A DNA stretch of 64,000 nt from positions 853,090-917,089 of the forward strand of contig NZ_PQDH01000002.1 of assembly GCF_002964605.1 (NCBI RefSeq), in the 5' to 3' direction. Below are positions 35,998-45,177 of this stretch, piece after piece. A program made the position numbers and the translations under genes. This DNA is from Vallitalea okinawensis (GTDB lineage Bacteria > Bacillota > Clostridia > Lachnospirales > PQDH01). Under the pieces are notes generated by a model. It did not search any database. It saw nothing but the letters and a program-made list of their open reading frames with translations, and was not told the DNA's origin. Position 1 is the first letter of the stretch; the number at the start of each line of letters is the position of its first letter.

Positions 35998-37794
35998 TTA
36001 TATCTCTATACCTATTTGTTTCATCAAATAGACTGCATTAAATGTATCTGAAACCCCTTTATATAATTTATAGTCAAAGTAGATTTTATTATCCTTATAA
36101 TACTCTTGAAAATGAAAATTTTTAATTCTTGAATGAGGCTCAAATGCTAAATCTGCTAATTCTAAATCATGTGTTGAAACTAATCCTAATGTTTGTTCAT
36201 TGGATAGTTTTTTGATCAATGTCTTAGCACCTATATGTCTATCTCTGGAATTCGTTCCTTTAAATATCTCATCTAACAAATAAAAAACTTTTTCTCCTTT
36301 ATCAATTGCTTTAATTATATTTTTTATCCTTAATAACTCTGCGTAGAATGAGGATACTTTATTATCAATGTCATCTTTCACCCTCATAGATGTATAAATA
36401 TTCAATATTGGGCAGCTAAAAGACGTAGCACAAACTGGTCCTCCTGCATAAGCAAGAACTAGATTAATACCTATCGTTCGAAGAAATGTACTCTTTCCTG
36501 ACATATTAGAGCCTGTTATTAATAGAGAGGTAGAGCTCTCTCCAAAAGTGATATGATTGCATACTCTATCCTTCTCATTAATCAGAGGATGTCCTATTTC
36601 CTCTGCCTTAATTTCATGATTTTTTGTAATGGTTGGCATTACCCAATTAGATTGTTCATAGGCAATGGTTCCTAAGCTAATTAATGCCTCAAATTCACCT
36701 AAGGAATCTAGCCATTTTTCAAGATGTTTCCCGTATTTGTTTTTCCAATTTTCTAGTGCAATAACGCAATGATAATCCCATATAGTTATGATATTAAATA
36801 GGACATAAAACTGCATTTGCCTTAGACTTAGCATATCCATAATGCCATCCAGCTTTTTTATTTGCATTGAAGCAAGTTCTTTTTCCTGATAAATCATCTG
36901 ATTCTGTAATGATTTCAGTAACAGGGATTGAAATTGTTGTTTTTCTATACTTTTGATCATTTGCTCATAAACTTTTATTTGCTGACGATATTGACTCATC
37001 GAAGCTACTATTTCATGCCTTGTTCTAAAATTAATAATAGTTATAATAACTTGAATAGCTATTAAAATAACCCCATAACTATAGGAAATGGGTGTGAAGT
37101 AAGCGAATGTTAGCATACTCAATGAAATGATTGGCAACAATCTCACAAGAAATTTTAGTACCGCTGTTGAATAAAGGGAATTGACTTCTTTACACCATCT
37201 TAGAAGTTTTTTATAATCTTGTTTTAGATTTTTATTAATTATTCCTGTAGCTCTAAACTCATGTACCCACTCCATAATTGAAATAAGCTCTATTACAGCC
37301 TTTTGACGTTTACTTATGACGTCAATACTTTTAACTGGATTAATTAAAGCATCTCTCAATTTTTCTTTTCCCATCAGAGTATTGGTATGATTGATCCATT
37401 GAAACAATGAGTGCTTACCAAAAATATCTAAATCCCAAGAATAACTATGGCTATCGTCTATATATTCTTCTCCATTCTCCTCTGATTGACTCCATTGTCC
37501 ATCAATATGTTTAACACCACAATCATTTAATTGATATAATGCTGATGTTTTAGTTTCTAGTGTATGAATACGATGATGTATAGCAACTAGTCCAAGAAAG
37601 ACCACTAATGTAATAATTAATGTGTTAAATAGGTATAAATAGGAATGTTGGCTATAGAACCAAATAGAAAGTATAATACCTATTACTATGATTAATAATC
37701 TTAAATTACTATAGAAATTTAATTGATTATTCAGTTGTTCTAATTGTTTTTTATATCTGTCTCTATCTTTAATATATTGTTCTTTTGGGTTCAT
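35998..37794 (-). CDS. Membrane-anchored MutS-like ATPase
   Basis: A 598-residue protein with the C-terminal ATPase domain of MutS: Walker A TGSNMSGKSTFLRTIG (about 427-442), FSCPILNIYTSMRVKDDI, FYAELLRIK, Walker B YLLDEIFKGTNSRDR and VSTHDLELADL. It lacks the mismatch-recognition and connector domains of MutS1. Two pairs of hydrophobic helices lie near 30-75 and 210-250, so it is membrane-bound. Such proteins are annotated as MutS-family, but a mismatch-repair role is not established. Start ATG 37794 is preferred to TTG 37806. It has no operon partner. Confidence 0.82.
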   Translation of the reverse strand: MNPKEQYIKDRDRYKKQLEQLNNQLNFYSNLRLLIIVIGIILSIWFYSQHSYLYLFNTLIITLVVFLGLVAIHHRIHTLETKTSALYQLNDCGVKHIDGQWSQSEENGEEYIDDSHSYSWDLDIFGKHSLFQWINHTNTLMGKEKLRDALINPVKSIDVISKRQKAVIELISIMEWVHEFRATGIINKNLKQDYKKLLRWCKEVNSLYSTAVLKFLVRLLPIISLSMLTFAYFTPISYSYGVILIAIQVIITIINFRTRHEIVASMSQYRQQIKVYEQMIKSIEKQQFQSLLLKSLQNQMIYQEKELASMQIKKLDGIMDMLSLRQMQFYVLFNIITIWDYHCVIALENWKNKYGKHLEKWLDSLGEFEALISLGTIAYEQSNWVMPTITKNHEIKAEEIGHPLINEKDRVCNHITFGESSTSLLITGSNMSGKSTFLRTIGINLVLAYAGGPVCATSFSCPILNIYTSMRVKDDIDNKVSSFYAELLRIKNIIKAIDKGEKVFYLLDEIFKGTNSRDRHIGAKTLIKKLSNEQTLGLVSTHDLELADLAFEPHSRIKNFHFQEYYKDNKIYFDYKLYKGVSDTFNAVYLMKQIGIEI

Positions 37795-37958
37795 AGTTTC
37801 ATCCAACCTTTATGTTTTATTCTAGTAACATTATATCTTTTATAATTTAAAATAACAATCCCCATATTGGTAAATATTAGATACATCATTAACCTTACTA
37901 GGACTAGTTATTGGTAGAGACATCATTCAAGATCCTGTAAAATCATATAAATATAATG

Positions 37959-37990
37959 AGGCATGATTCCCATTAATTGAAATCATGCCT
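37959..37990 (-). terminator. Intrinsic terminator after oxidoreductase operon
   Basis: 10-bp perfect stem AGGCATGATT/AATCATGCCT with a 12-nt loop, followed on the minus strand by CATTATATTTATAT. It lies 57 nt beyond the oxidoreductase stop and ends the three-gene operon. Confidence 0.6.
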
Positions 37991-38047
37991 TATATTTCGT
38001 TTTTCACTATTGTGTTATAAAAATTTTATATTCCTAATTGTCTCATA

Positions 38048-39028
38048 CTAAAAATAATATTTTTTTCCTGTTTGATGAGAGGTATAAGCACCTACCATTA
38101 ATCTAGTTAATACGATAGCATCCTGGATATTGAATACAATCTCCTCTTCTCCTTTTATGGCACCAAGCCACGTAGGAATAGCTTGTTTTAAAGAGGCTGG
38201 TAATTGGGATACATCTATCCACCCAGGACATTCAGCATTTAATTGAGGGGATTTAATAGTTACTTTATCATTTTTTATGATTATACTTCCCTTTGTACCG
38301 TATACCTCTATAGAAAATGGTGAATAGGGTGTAACAAAGCCTGTTTCATTGATAGCCATTGCCCCATGATCAAATTCAATAACTGAAACAGCATTATCTT
38401 CTACAGGGACATCCGTCACATTCGTAAACATAGATACAATACTACGAGGTTGACCGAGTAACCATGTTGAAAGATACATACCATGTGCCCCTAAGTCAAT
38501 CATTGCCCCTCCACCACATTGCTCTTTATTATAAAAATGTTGAGGCAACCAATTATCTATACTTCCATTATGTGCATTCCTGATTCTAACCATAGTTGGC
38601 TGTCCGATATAGCCTTCTTCAATAGCTTTTTTGGCGAACAAATTGTGTGACTTTGTACGATGAGGATAAGAAATTGAAAATAAAATATTATGTTCATTAA
38701 CTACTTTTTCAATTTCTTCACACTCTTCCATTGTTAGAGCCATGACTTTCTCAGTAAAAATATGTTTCTTTGCATTTGCTGCAGCAACAAATATGTCCGC
38801 ATGCATGTTGGTAGGCGTACAAACAACAACGCCATCTATTGAATCATCACTCCAGATGGCTTCTAGATCATTGACAAATGTTGCGTTGATTTCATTAGCC
38901 CAATCTTGACCACGCTCTTCAACCTCATCCCATATGGTGGTTACTCTTCCTATCCCTGAATTATTAACTTCGTCTGCATAGCCTTTAGCGTGAACATGCC
39001 AGCCGCTTAACATAGCAATATTTAACAT
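38048..39028 (-). CDS. Gfo/Idh/MocA-family oxidoreductase
   Basis: A 326-residue NAD(P)-dependent sugar dehydrogenase-like protein. The N-terminal Rossmann region is atypical (NIAMLSGWHVHAKGYADEV, no GxGxxG). The family catalytic segment is FTEKVMALTMEE, the counterpart of EKP. The C-terminal alpha/beta domain has GGGAMIDLGAHGMYL, with the family's conserved D-x-G-x-H. Start ATG 39028 has AGGAGGG 7 nt upstream. It is the last gene of an operon with a second oxidoreductase and a TIM-barrel epimerase. Together they could oxidise and rearrange a sugar or inositol-like compound. Confidence 0.85.
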   Translation of the reverse strand: MLNIAMLSGWHVHAKGYADEVNNSGIGRVTTIWDEVEERGQDWANEINATFVNDLEAIWSDDSIDGVVVCTPTNMHADIFVAAANAKKHIFTEKVMALTMEECEEIEKVVNEHNILFSISYPHRTKSHNLFAKKAIEEGYIGQPTMVRIRNAHNGSIDNWLPQHFYNKEQCGGGAMIDLGAHGMYLSTWLLGQPRSIVSMFTNVTDVPVEDNAVSVIEFDHGAMAINETGFVTPYSPFSIEVYGTKGSIIIKNDKVTIKSPQLNAECPGWIDVSQLPASLKQAIPTWLGAIKGEEEIVFNIQDAIVLTRLMVGAYTSHQTGKKYYF

Positions 39029-39090
39029 CCTAATACCCTCCTTCAAATTATAATATAAATTTCTGATAACTGACTCAGAACTTATCTAGA

Positions 39091-40176
39091 TTAATCATTA
39101 AAATATACTGGCTGCCCTGTTTCAGAAGACTCGTAAATCGCTTCAAGAATTCTAGTTACAACTAGAGCCTCTTCTGGTTTGACTCTTAGTTCTGTTCCTT
39201 TTAATATAGCGTCATAAAAATTTCGATTCTCAATGTCCGAAGGAGAACCATTACAATCGCCATCATAGAAAGCAACCCCGCCGCTTTCGAGATTTGGTTT
39301 TTCTATGTATTGTTTATTATATTTCACTCCGTTAACTCGAACACCATCTTCCATATCAGCTCCTGCCTTTGTACCACAAAGTGTACATTTAGCTTCTTTG
39401 ACATCAAGTGTATTTAATGCCCAGCTTGCCTCTAGAGTAACTGTCGCTCCATTTTCCATGACAATAAATCCAAAAGCTGAATCTTCTACTGTAAATTCAT
39501 TAGGATTCCAGTCCCCCCATGCATTAGCTGTATGTCTCTGACCAGCAAGCTTTTTATAACTGGTACCTACAACCATTTTAGGCTGATAATTATTCATCAT
39601 CCACAAAGTTAAATCTAGTGCATGTGTTCCTATATCGATAAGTGGACCACCACCTTGCTCATCTTCATTTAAAAATACACCCCAAGTTGGTACTGCTCGA
39701 CGTCTAACAGCATGTGCCTTTGCAAAATAAATATCGCCTAAATCATCATTGAGGCAGGCTTCCTTTAAATAAAGCGAATCTGGTCTACATCGATTGTTAT
39801 ACCCAACTGAAAGAATCTTACCTGTTTCTTCTGCAGCCTTAACCATGGCTTTAGCTTCTTTGTACGTTTTAGCCATTGGTTTTTCGCACATAACATGTTT
39901 ACCTGCATGAAGGGCATCAATAGTAATGAAACTATGTTCCTTATTAGGAGTTAAAACATGAACGACATCAATGGATTTATCTGCAAGTAATTCTTTGTAG
40001 TCTTCATATACCTCAGAACCTTCTACCCCAAATTCCTTAGCTGCTTTTTCTGCTCTTGTTACAATAATATCACAAAAGGCAACCATTTCTATATCCTTAT
40101 TTCTGGATAAAGCTGGCATGTGTTTACCATTAGCTATCCCGCCACAACCAATAATTCCAACTCTTAATTGTTTCAA
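39091..40176 (-). CDS. Gfo/Idh/MocA-family oxidoreductase
   Basis: A 361-residue NAD(P)-dependent oxidoreductase. The Rossmann motif is VGIIGCGGIANGKHM at the N-terminus, followed by VHVLTPNKEHSFITIDAL and the catalytic lysine motif CEKPMAKTYKEAK. The C-terminal domain carries GGGPLIDIGTHALDLTLWMM. Members act on inositols, glucose derivatives and other sugars, and the substrate is not predictable here. It lies between the epimerase and the other oxidoreductase, 29 and 62 nt apart, in one probable transcript. Confidence 0.9.
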   Translation of the reverse strand: MKQLRVGIIGCGGIANGKHMPALSRNKDIEMVAFCDIIVTRAEKAAKEFGVEGSEVYEDYKELLADKSIDVVHVLTPNKEHSFITIDALHAGKHVMCEKPMAKTYKEAKAMVKAAEETGKILSVGYNNRCRPDSLYLKEACLNDDLGDIYFAKAHAVRRRAVPTWGVFLNEDEQGGGPLIDIGTHALDLTLWMMNNYQPKMVVGTSYKKLAGQRHTANAWGDWNPNEFTVEDSAFGFIVMENGATVTLEASWALNTLDVKEAKCTLCGTKAGADMEDGVRVNGVKYNKQYIEKPNLESGGVAFYDGDCNGSPSDIENRNFYDAILKGTELRVKPEEALVVTRILEAIYESSETGQPVYFND

Positions 40177-40205
40177 TTTAATCTCCCCTTAAAATAATTT
40201 AAATT

Positions 40206-40937
40206 TTATTTAAGTAGCTCCTTTAAAATACCAAAATCATATTTTATAGCTTGAATCTGTTCATTCATTTCGTCACTAGATTCTGATTCAACGACAGCCC
40301 ATTTATAATGATGTTTTTTGATAATTGAACAAACACCTTCCAAATTAACTTCTCCTTTACCTAGTAATGTTGCTGTGTTGCCTATACCATCTTTTATGTG
40401 AACAATATCTGTTTTCCCTTGATATTTATTCAAATAATCCACAGGACATTCACCACCTGCATAAACCCAAAAGATATCAAACTCAGGACTTAAAAGCTCC
40501 ACTTGATCAAATAACACATCAATCAGATAATCCTCACCCTCTTTTGTGAATTCAAAAGCATGATTATGATAATAAAGTCTCATACCAGCTTGATGATATT
40601 TTGGGATAACAGCTGCTAACCTTTTAGCAAAATCCAAAACACCTTCTTTTGTTTTCATACCTTCGAAACCCGGACATATAATACGCTTATTACCTATCCT
40701 TTTATGAAACTCAATTGTCTCATCAGGTTGATCAAGTATCATTTCAGTAGAAACATGTGCACCAAGAACTTCAAGGTTATATTTTTTTAACCATGAAAGA
40801 ATCTCATCAGCTTTATAATCATAGAATCCTGCAAATTCTATACCTTCATAACCTATTTCCGCTACTCGCTGAAGTGCTCTCTCCATGTCTTGTGATGTTA
40901 CATTTCTTATACTATACATTTGAACACCTATCTTCAT
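40206..40937 (-). CDS. Sugar phosphate isomerase/epimerase (TIM barrel)
   Basis: A 243-residue AP endonuclease 2-like TIM barrel, as in IolE, IolI and xylose-isomerase-like enzymes. Motifs: VAEIGYEGIEFAGFY, LEVLGAHVS, LYYHNHAFEF, EFDIFWVYAGGE, DIVHIKDG and WAVVESE, with the E, D, H and E metal ligands expected of the fold. First gene of the operon with two Gfo/Idh/MocA dehydrogenases. The combination is common in clusters for inositol or keto-sugar catabolism. It is divergent from an AraC regulator that probably controls it. Confidence 0.88.
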   Translation of the reverse strand: MKIGVQMYSIRNVTSQDMERALQRVAEIGYEGIEFAGFYDYKADEILSWLKKYNLEVLGAHVSTEMILDQPDETIEFHKRIGNKRIICPGFEGMKTKEGVLDFAKRLAAVIPKYHQAGMRLYYHNHAFEFTKEGEDYLIDVLFDQVELLSPEFDIFWVYAGGECPVDYLNKYQGKTDIVHIKDGIGNTATLLGKGEVNLEGVCSIIKKHHYKWAVVESESSDEMNEQIQAIKYDFGILKELLK

Positions 40938-41047
40938 GATTACCTCCTCTGTTTTTATTTAAATCTATCATATTTGAAATAAATGTTATATAATTAATTT
41001 ACAAAAAAATAATACAATTTTGACTTTCTGATTTGAGGAGTTTTAAT

Positions 41048-41944
41048 ATGAAAGAAGCCTATTTTGAAGAGTTAATCATTGAAAAAGATAAGATAAACTA
41101 TCCCTTTTCTAGCTTTATTACTGAATCAACTGAAATGAGTGAAGTATTAGTAAGACCTCACTGGCATAATTACATAGAGTTACTATATTTTAAATCTGGT
41201 CATTCAAGCATCTTTTTAAGCGGCAAAGAATATCAGGTATCACCTGGTGACTTGATTATTATCAACTCAAATGAAGTTCATTCCATATTCGCAACGGAGC
41301 AGGAAGAGTCAAAATACATCGTAATAAAATTTGACCCTGAACTCCTTCATACTTCAAAGAAAACAATATTTGAAATGAAATACATCTTACCCTTTACTAT
41401 TAATAATTTTTCTCACCAGAAGCTTTTTAAGCTCTATGAACTTAACTCATCACCTATCCAACAACTGGTTGAAGAAATTTATGATGAATTTATTAATAAG
41501 CCTTATGGATTTGAGCTGGCCATAAGAATTAACATTAGCAGAATATTTTTATGGATATTAAGAAATTGGAATTATAAAGGGATCACCATGGATAATATTG
41601 ATTTTACAAATGAACGTGAAGTGCAAAAGCTTCAATACATTTTTGATTATGTTGATCATCATTATTTTGAAGACATATCAACTAAAAAAATAGCCCAATT
41701 GTCAGGAATGAGTTGTAGTTATTTCTGCAGACATTTTAAAAAAATTACCCATACTACATTTACCGATTACTTAAATTATGTGAGAATTAGCGAAGCAGAG
41801 AAATTGTTATCGACTACAGATATGAACGTAACTGAAGTAGCCATTACCTGCGGTTTTTCCAATTCAAGTTATTTTATTAAACAGTTTAAAAAATATAAAG
41901 GTATAACACCCAAAAAATTTAAGCTTAAATTACCGTATCAATAA
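41048..41944 (+). CDS. AraC-family regulator with cupin sensor domain
   Basis: A 298-residue AraC/XylS regulator. The N-terminal cupin domain shows VRPHWHNYIELLYF and VSPGDLIIINSNEVHSI. The C-terminal pair of HTH motifs (STKKIAQLSGMSCSYFCRHFKKI and VTEVAITCGFSNSSYFIKQFKK) ends in the usual GITPKKF. ATG 41048 has GAGGAG 7 nt upstream; an upstream TTG lies inside that site. It is divergent from the epimerase-dehydrogenase operon, with the two starts 110 nt apart, and is its likely activator. Confidence 0.9.
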   Translation: MKEAYFEELIIEKDKINYPFSSFITESTEMSEVLVRPHWHNYIELLYFKSGHSSIFLSGKEYQVSPGDLIIINSNEVHSIFATEQEESKYIVIKFDPELLHTSKKTIFEMKYILPFTINNFSHQKLFKLYELNSSPIQQLVEEIYDEFINKPYGFELAIRINISRIFLWILRNWNYKGITMDNIDFTNEREVQKLQYIFDYVDHHYFEDISTKKIAQLSGMSCSYFCRHFKKITHTTFTDYLNYVRISEAEKLLSTTDMNVTEVAITCGFSNSSYFIKQFKKYKGITPKKFKLKLPYQ

Positions 41945-42002
41945 TGACTATATTATATCCATCAGGCCATTGTGCTTCAGTCATATTATTTGTAAAATAG
42001 TA

Positions 42003-42027
42003 AAAGCTAGCGAAATTCGCTAGCTTT
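42003..42027. terminator. Bidirectional intrinsic terminator
   Basis: 10-bp perfect stem AAAGCTAGCG/CGCTAGCTTT with a 5-nt loop between the AraC gene and the convergent glycosidase gene. The 3' arm overlaps the glycosidase stop codon by 2 nt. Confidence 0.7.
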
Positions 42028-44011
42028 AATACTCTAAAACTACCATTTGATGGCAGTTAACTTCTCCCACAGTATATGTAATCTTATCCTCATCTTGTGC
42101 AAAAGGTAGGTCTATCAATTGCGGTGCTAAATACACCTTTTTAATCTTCTGATCTAATTTAATTGTTGCCTTGATATTCATTACTGGCACTAGGTCCTCG
42201 ATGACTTCTACACCATTACCTCTTTTTACAGGAGTGGCATATAAAAGGTGATTCACATAGCGCTTATTGTTATATTGATGCTGAAGCGTTGTTACCCCTT
42301 GTGCTCCTAGTGTTGTTTCAACGGTTTTTTCCACTCCTAATAATCGGTCAAGAGCAAACTTTACCATATCCTTCAAAATCAAACTTCCTTTGGTGGCATA
42401 ATCTTCAAAGACTTTCCAAGCGATATAGATTCCTGCATCGCCTTCCACCATTCCTGCTGAACGCTTTCCAGGTTGATTTGGCGTATGAAAATGAGATGAG
42501 AAATGAAGCATATCCCGATTAAAATAAGGTTCTTCTCTTTCACCAAGAACTTTACCTCCATCTACTGCGATATTAATCCCTTCACCAAACATAACAAAAG
42601 CACTGCTTCCAAGACCATGATAATCGAATGATGGGATAAAATAATCAGGATGATAAGAACTTTCTCCTTTAAATTTTACGCCTAATTCTATTAGAAATTG
42701 ATCTTCAGCCTGATTCAAACCAGATTTACCTGTTGCCAGGATTTTCCCACCATTTGTAATATAATCAATTACCTTTTTTTCAAGATTCTTATCCAGTTTA
42801 ATACTATCAGGTAAGATGATGACTTTGTACTGGTTAAAATTTGACTCATAATCCATGACATCAAATAGATAATTACCTTCTAGAAGCATACGAACCGCAC
42901 CTGTATCTCCTTTAGTTGAAGCTCCATGCTGGTTGGCGGTAGCAACAAAGTCCTTTAAACATTCCTGACTTAATAAACCTATGTCAGCAACATTGACAAC
43001 ATCATCGCACCATGCTTCTTTCTTTTCAACTTCTTTGTAAGCTTCCCCGACAAGTTTATAGGTGACTTCATCCATTTTACCTACTGGGTGAAGTTGATCC
43101 CCTATACACATTTTTGCTCCATTAGCCAAATTTAAGGCTGCCTCATAGCGAAGTGCATTAGGATGCTTAAAGCCTCCAAATTCTCCCCATGTGGTATGGA
43201 ATTTTCCTGTCATGCCCAAGAATTCTTTTCTAAGCCCTTGAACATATCGTGCTGAAAGAGGGAAGTGATCGTAGCCCCAGCCCCCTGTAGGTAAAGATTC
43301 TAGTTCCAGATGGGTATAGTACTCAAGTATATCTCTTCTCCCTCTTGTTACGTGACCACTATTCTGGAAAATCTTCATCTCAGGTTTGATACTATGTATG
43401 AGCTCTTGAACTTGTTTTAGATAATTCTTGTAAACTCTTTCTGCTAACTCTATAATTGCTTTTTCATCTCTAGGATCATTACCTTCTTCAATAATCTGAT
43501 TAACACAAGTTTGACAATAACAAGGGCGTATACCTACTATGTCAAGCCAAATACCTGTTGTATCAAATCTTCTAGTCACTTCTTCTATTTGACTAAGTAA
43601 ATGCCCTAAGTAGGGCGTATTCATACAAAGCTCATGATAACCTGCTTGCATAAAATCCGTTGCCCAAGTGGTTTTTTGATCTTGACGTCTAAATAACCAC
43701 TCTGGATGTTTTCTCGCTGTAATCTCATCCAACCCAGCAGAGATATACAATTGTGTTTCTACACCTATTTCTTCACAGGCACTTAACATTTCTTCCACTA
43801 AATCAAATTCTAGGGATGGGTGTGATGGTGTTACACCATTCTTATAATAAAGCCATCCGTGATGACATTTAGCAAATATATTGATTGAATTAACATGCCC
43901 TACCTGCAAAGCATTTTGAAATTGTTCCTTACTAAATTCACTACCCACTCCTGGTATCTTATCTCCTGTGTGAAAATCCAAATGTATTTGTCTGAAAGGC
44001 ATATTCCCCAT
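42026..44011 (-). CDS. GHL6-like TIM-barrel glycoside hydrolase with GH42-type middle domain
   Basis: A 661-residue cytoplasmic protein. The N-terminal half looks like a TIM barrel (IHLDFHTGDKIPGV, NIFAKCHHGWLYY, GIWLDIVGIRPCYCQTC, ELESLPTGGWGYDHFPL) as in the hypothetical glycosyl hydrolase 6 (GHL6) group. The second half resembles the beta-galactosidase trimerisation domain (ADIGLLSQE, YKVIILPDSIKLD, GGKILATGKSG) with a small C-terminal beta domain. Activity is not proven; beta-galactosidase or fucosidase-like action is possible. ATG 44011 has GAGGA 7 nt upstream. A permease remnant directly upstream implies it once belonged to a sugar-uptake operon. Confidence 0.7.
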   Translation of the reverse strand: MGNMPFRQIHLDFHTGDKIPGVGSEFSKEQFQNALQVGHVNSINIFAKCHHGWLYYKNGVTPSHPSLEFDLVEEMLSACEEIGVETQLYISAGLDEITARKHPEWLFRRQDQKTTWATDFMQAGYHELCMNTPYLGHLLSQIEEVTRRFDTTGIWLDIVGIRPCYCQTCVNQIIEEGNDPRDEKAIIELAERVYKNYLKQVQELIHSIKPEMKIFQNSGHVTRGRRDILEYYTHLELESLPTGGWGYDHFPLSARYVQGLRKEFLGMTGKFHTTWGEFGGFKHPNALRYEAALNLANGAKMCIGDQLHPVGKMDEVTYKLVGEAYKEVEKKEAWCDDVVNVADIGLLSQECLKDFVATANQHGASTKGDTGAVRMLLEGNYLFDVMDYESNFNQYKVIILPDSIKLDKNLEKKVIDYITNGGKILATGKSGLNQAEDQFLIELGVKFKGESSYHPDYFIPSFDYHGLGSSAFVMFGEGINIAVDGGKVLGEREEPYFNRDMLHFSSHFHTPNQPGKRSAGMVEGDAGIYIAWKVFEDYATKGSLILKDMVKFALDRLLGVEKTVETTLGAQGVTTLQHQYNNKRYVNHLLYATPVKRGNGVEVIEDLVPVMNIKATIKLDQKIKKVYLAPQLIDLPFAQDEDKITYTVGEVNCHQMVVLEY

Positions 44012-44129
44012 AATCTATTCCTCACTTTCCTATACTAATTACTTCATATACTATCACGAATTCTACTCATACACTTGTAAATAACTAGCTTAAATTTGTA
44101 CAATATTAACTTTTTACAATGAGCGATTA

Positions 44130-44201
44130 TTATCCTTTCTCAGCACCAGCTGCCATCCCTGATACATGTTAATCTCTAAATAAGAAGAACACCGTTATTG
44201 A
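44130..44201 (-). pseudogene. Remnant of a MalG-type sugar permease (C-terminus only)
   Basis: In one minus-strand frame the 72 bp read SITVFFLFRD, a TAA, HVSGMAAGAEKG and a final TAA. Sugar ABC permeases of the MalG type end in just this way: a hydrophobic last helix, then (V)SGM-x2-GA-x-KG. The intact MalG-like protein at 12485-13309 ends in GMTSGAVKG. The rest of the gene is missing and the frame is broken by an in-frame stop. It is therefore a deletion scar between an AraC regulator and a glycosidase gene. Confidence 0.6.
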
Positions 44202-44236
44202 TAGTTTTGAAATCAGTAATGGTGTTCAATCTTTTT

Positions 44237-45088
44237 TTATTTATATCCTTTTGGAGAAGTACCAAAGTAATTCTTGAATTGCTTTGAGAAAACGTAAGGA
44301 TCGGAATAACCTATCTGTCCAGCGATTTCTTTTACGGAATAACAGGTTTCGGTTAATAAATATTTAGCATAACTCATTTTGATTTGAAGCTGAAAACCTT
44401 TTGGTGATAAACCGTATTGATCATGAAAGAGTTTTCTAAAATGACGTTCAGATAATCCAACTTCTTTTGCCACCTCACTTATGGCTATATTCATGAATTT
44501 ATTTTCTTCAATATAGATTTTCCCTCGTTCTACTCTCGAATCTCTTGCCTTCTCCTCACTATCCTCTGATAGCTGTTTCAGCATCGCTAAGAGTACCTCA
44601 GAAATGAATGTATTTGCTAAAAAATCTCGATATTCTTTTTGCCCTTCTAAATGTGTGGCGTGATAAAACCCTTGAAATTTCTGTATATACTTATGGATGT
44701 CTACTGGTATAAAGCTAAGAAAAAAAGGATCAGTAGGCACTGAAACCTCTTTCATACTCTTATTATTGTAAATCCCAAAACGTAGTGGTAATAGTCTTAA
44801 TGGATTTTTTACATTTTGTACAGCACGATGCAAGCAGTTGTTACTGACAAAGACAATAGTACCTTTCTTAAGGAGGATCTTCTCCTTACCAAAATAATAG
44901 GCTCCTTCTCCCCCCAAAACTAACAGCATATGCTGATCACTGTTGTTCTGTATGTGAGTTTTCCATAGAGGTGGAGCAATAACGTTATAAGAACCATGAA
45001 GTCTAAAATGATTGTTAATGGGTATAGTCGTAAGCAGCTTTTTTAAACATAATACATTATTCACATTATTCATCTCCGTTTTCATCAT
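44237..45088 (-). CDS. AraC-family transcriptional regulator
   Basis: A 283-residue AraC/XylS protein. The N-terminal domain has cupin-like elements (LLVLGGEGAYYFGKEKILLKKGTIVFVSNNCLHRAV). The C-terminal HTH pair is IAISEVAKEVGLSERHFRKLFHDQYG and VKEIAGQIGYSDPYVFSKQFKNYFGTSPKGYK. It is divergent from the sulfatase gene (89-nt gap) and lies upstream of the permease remnant and glycosidase. It may control the sulfatase, the former glycan operon, or both. Start could be either of two adjacent ATG codons. Confidence 0.87.
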   Translation of the reverse strand: MMKTEMNNVNNVLCLKKLLTTIPINNHFRLHGSYNVIAPPLWKTHIQNNSDQHMLLVLGGEGAYYFGKEKILLKKGTIVFVSNNCLHRAVQNVKNPLRLLPLRFGIYNNKSMKEVSVPTDPFFLSFIPVDIHKYIQKFQGFYHATHLEGQKEYRDFLANTFISEVLLAMLKQLSEDSEEKARDSRVERGKIYIEENKFMNIAISEVAKEVGLSERHFRKLFHDQYGLSPKGFQLQIKMSYAKYLLTETCYSVKEIAGQIGYSDPYVFSKQFKNYFGTSPKGYK

Positions 45089-45177
45089 CTTTTACACCCT
45101 TTTAACTATTGTTTCATGTATCTTTTTTCTATTAAAATTATAATAACATATATTTACCATAGTTAGGAGTCTTTTAT

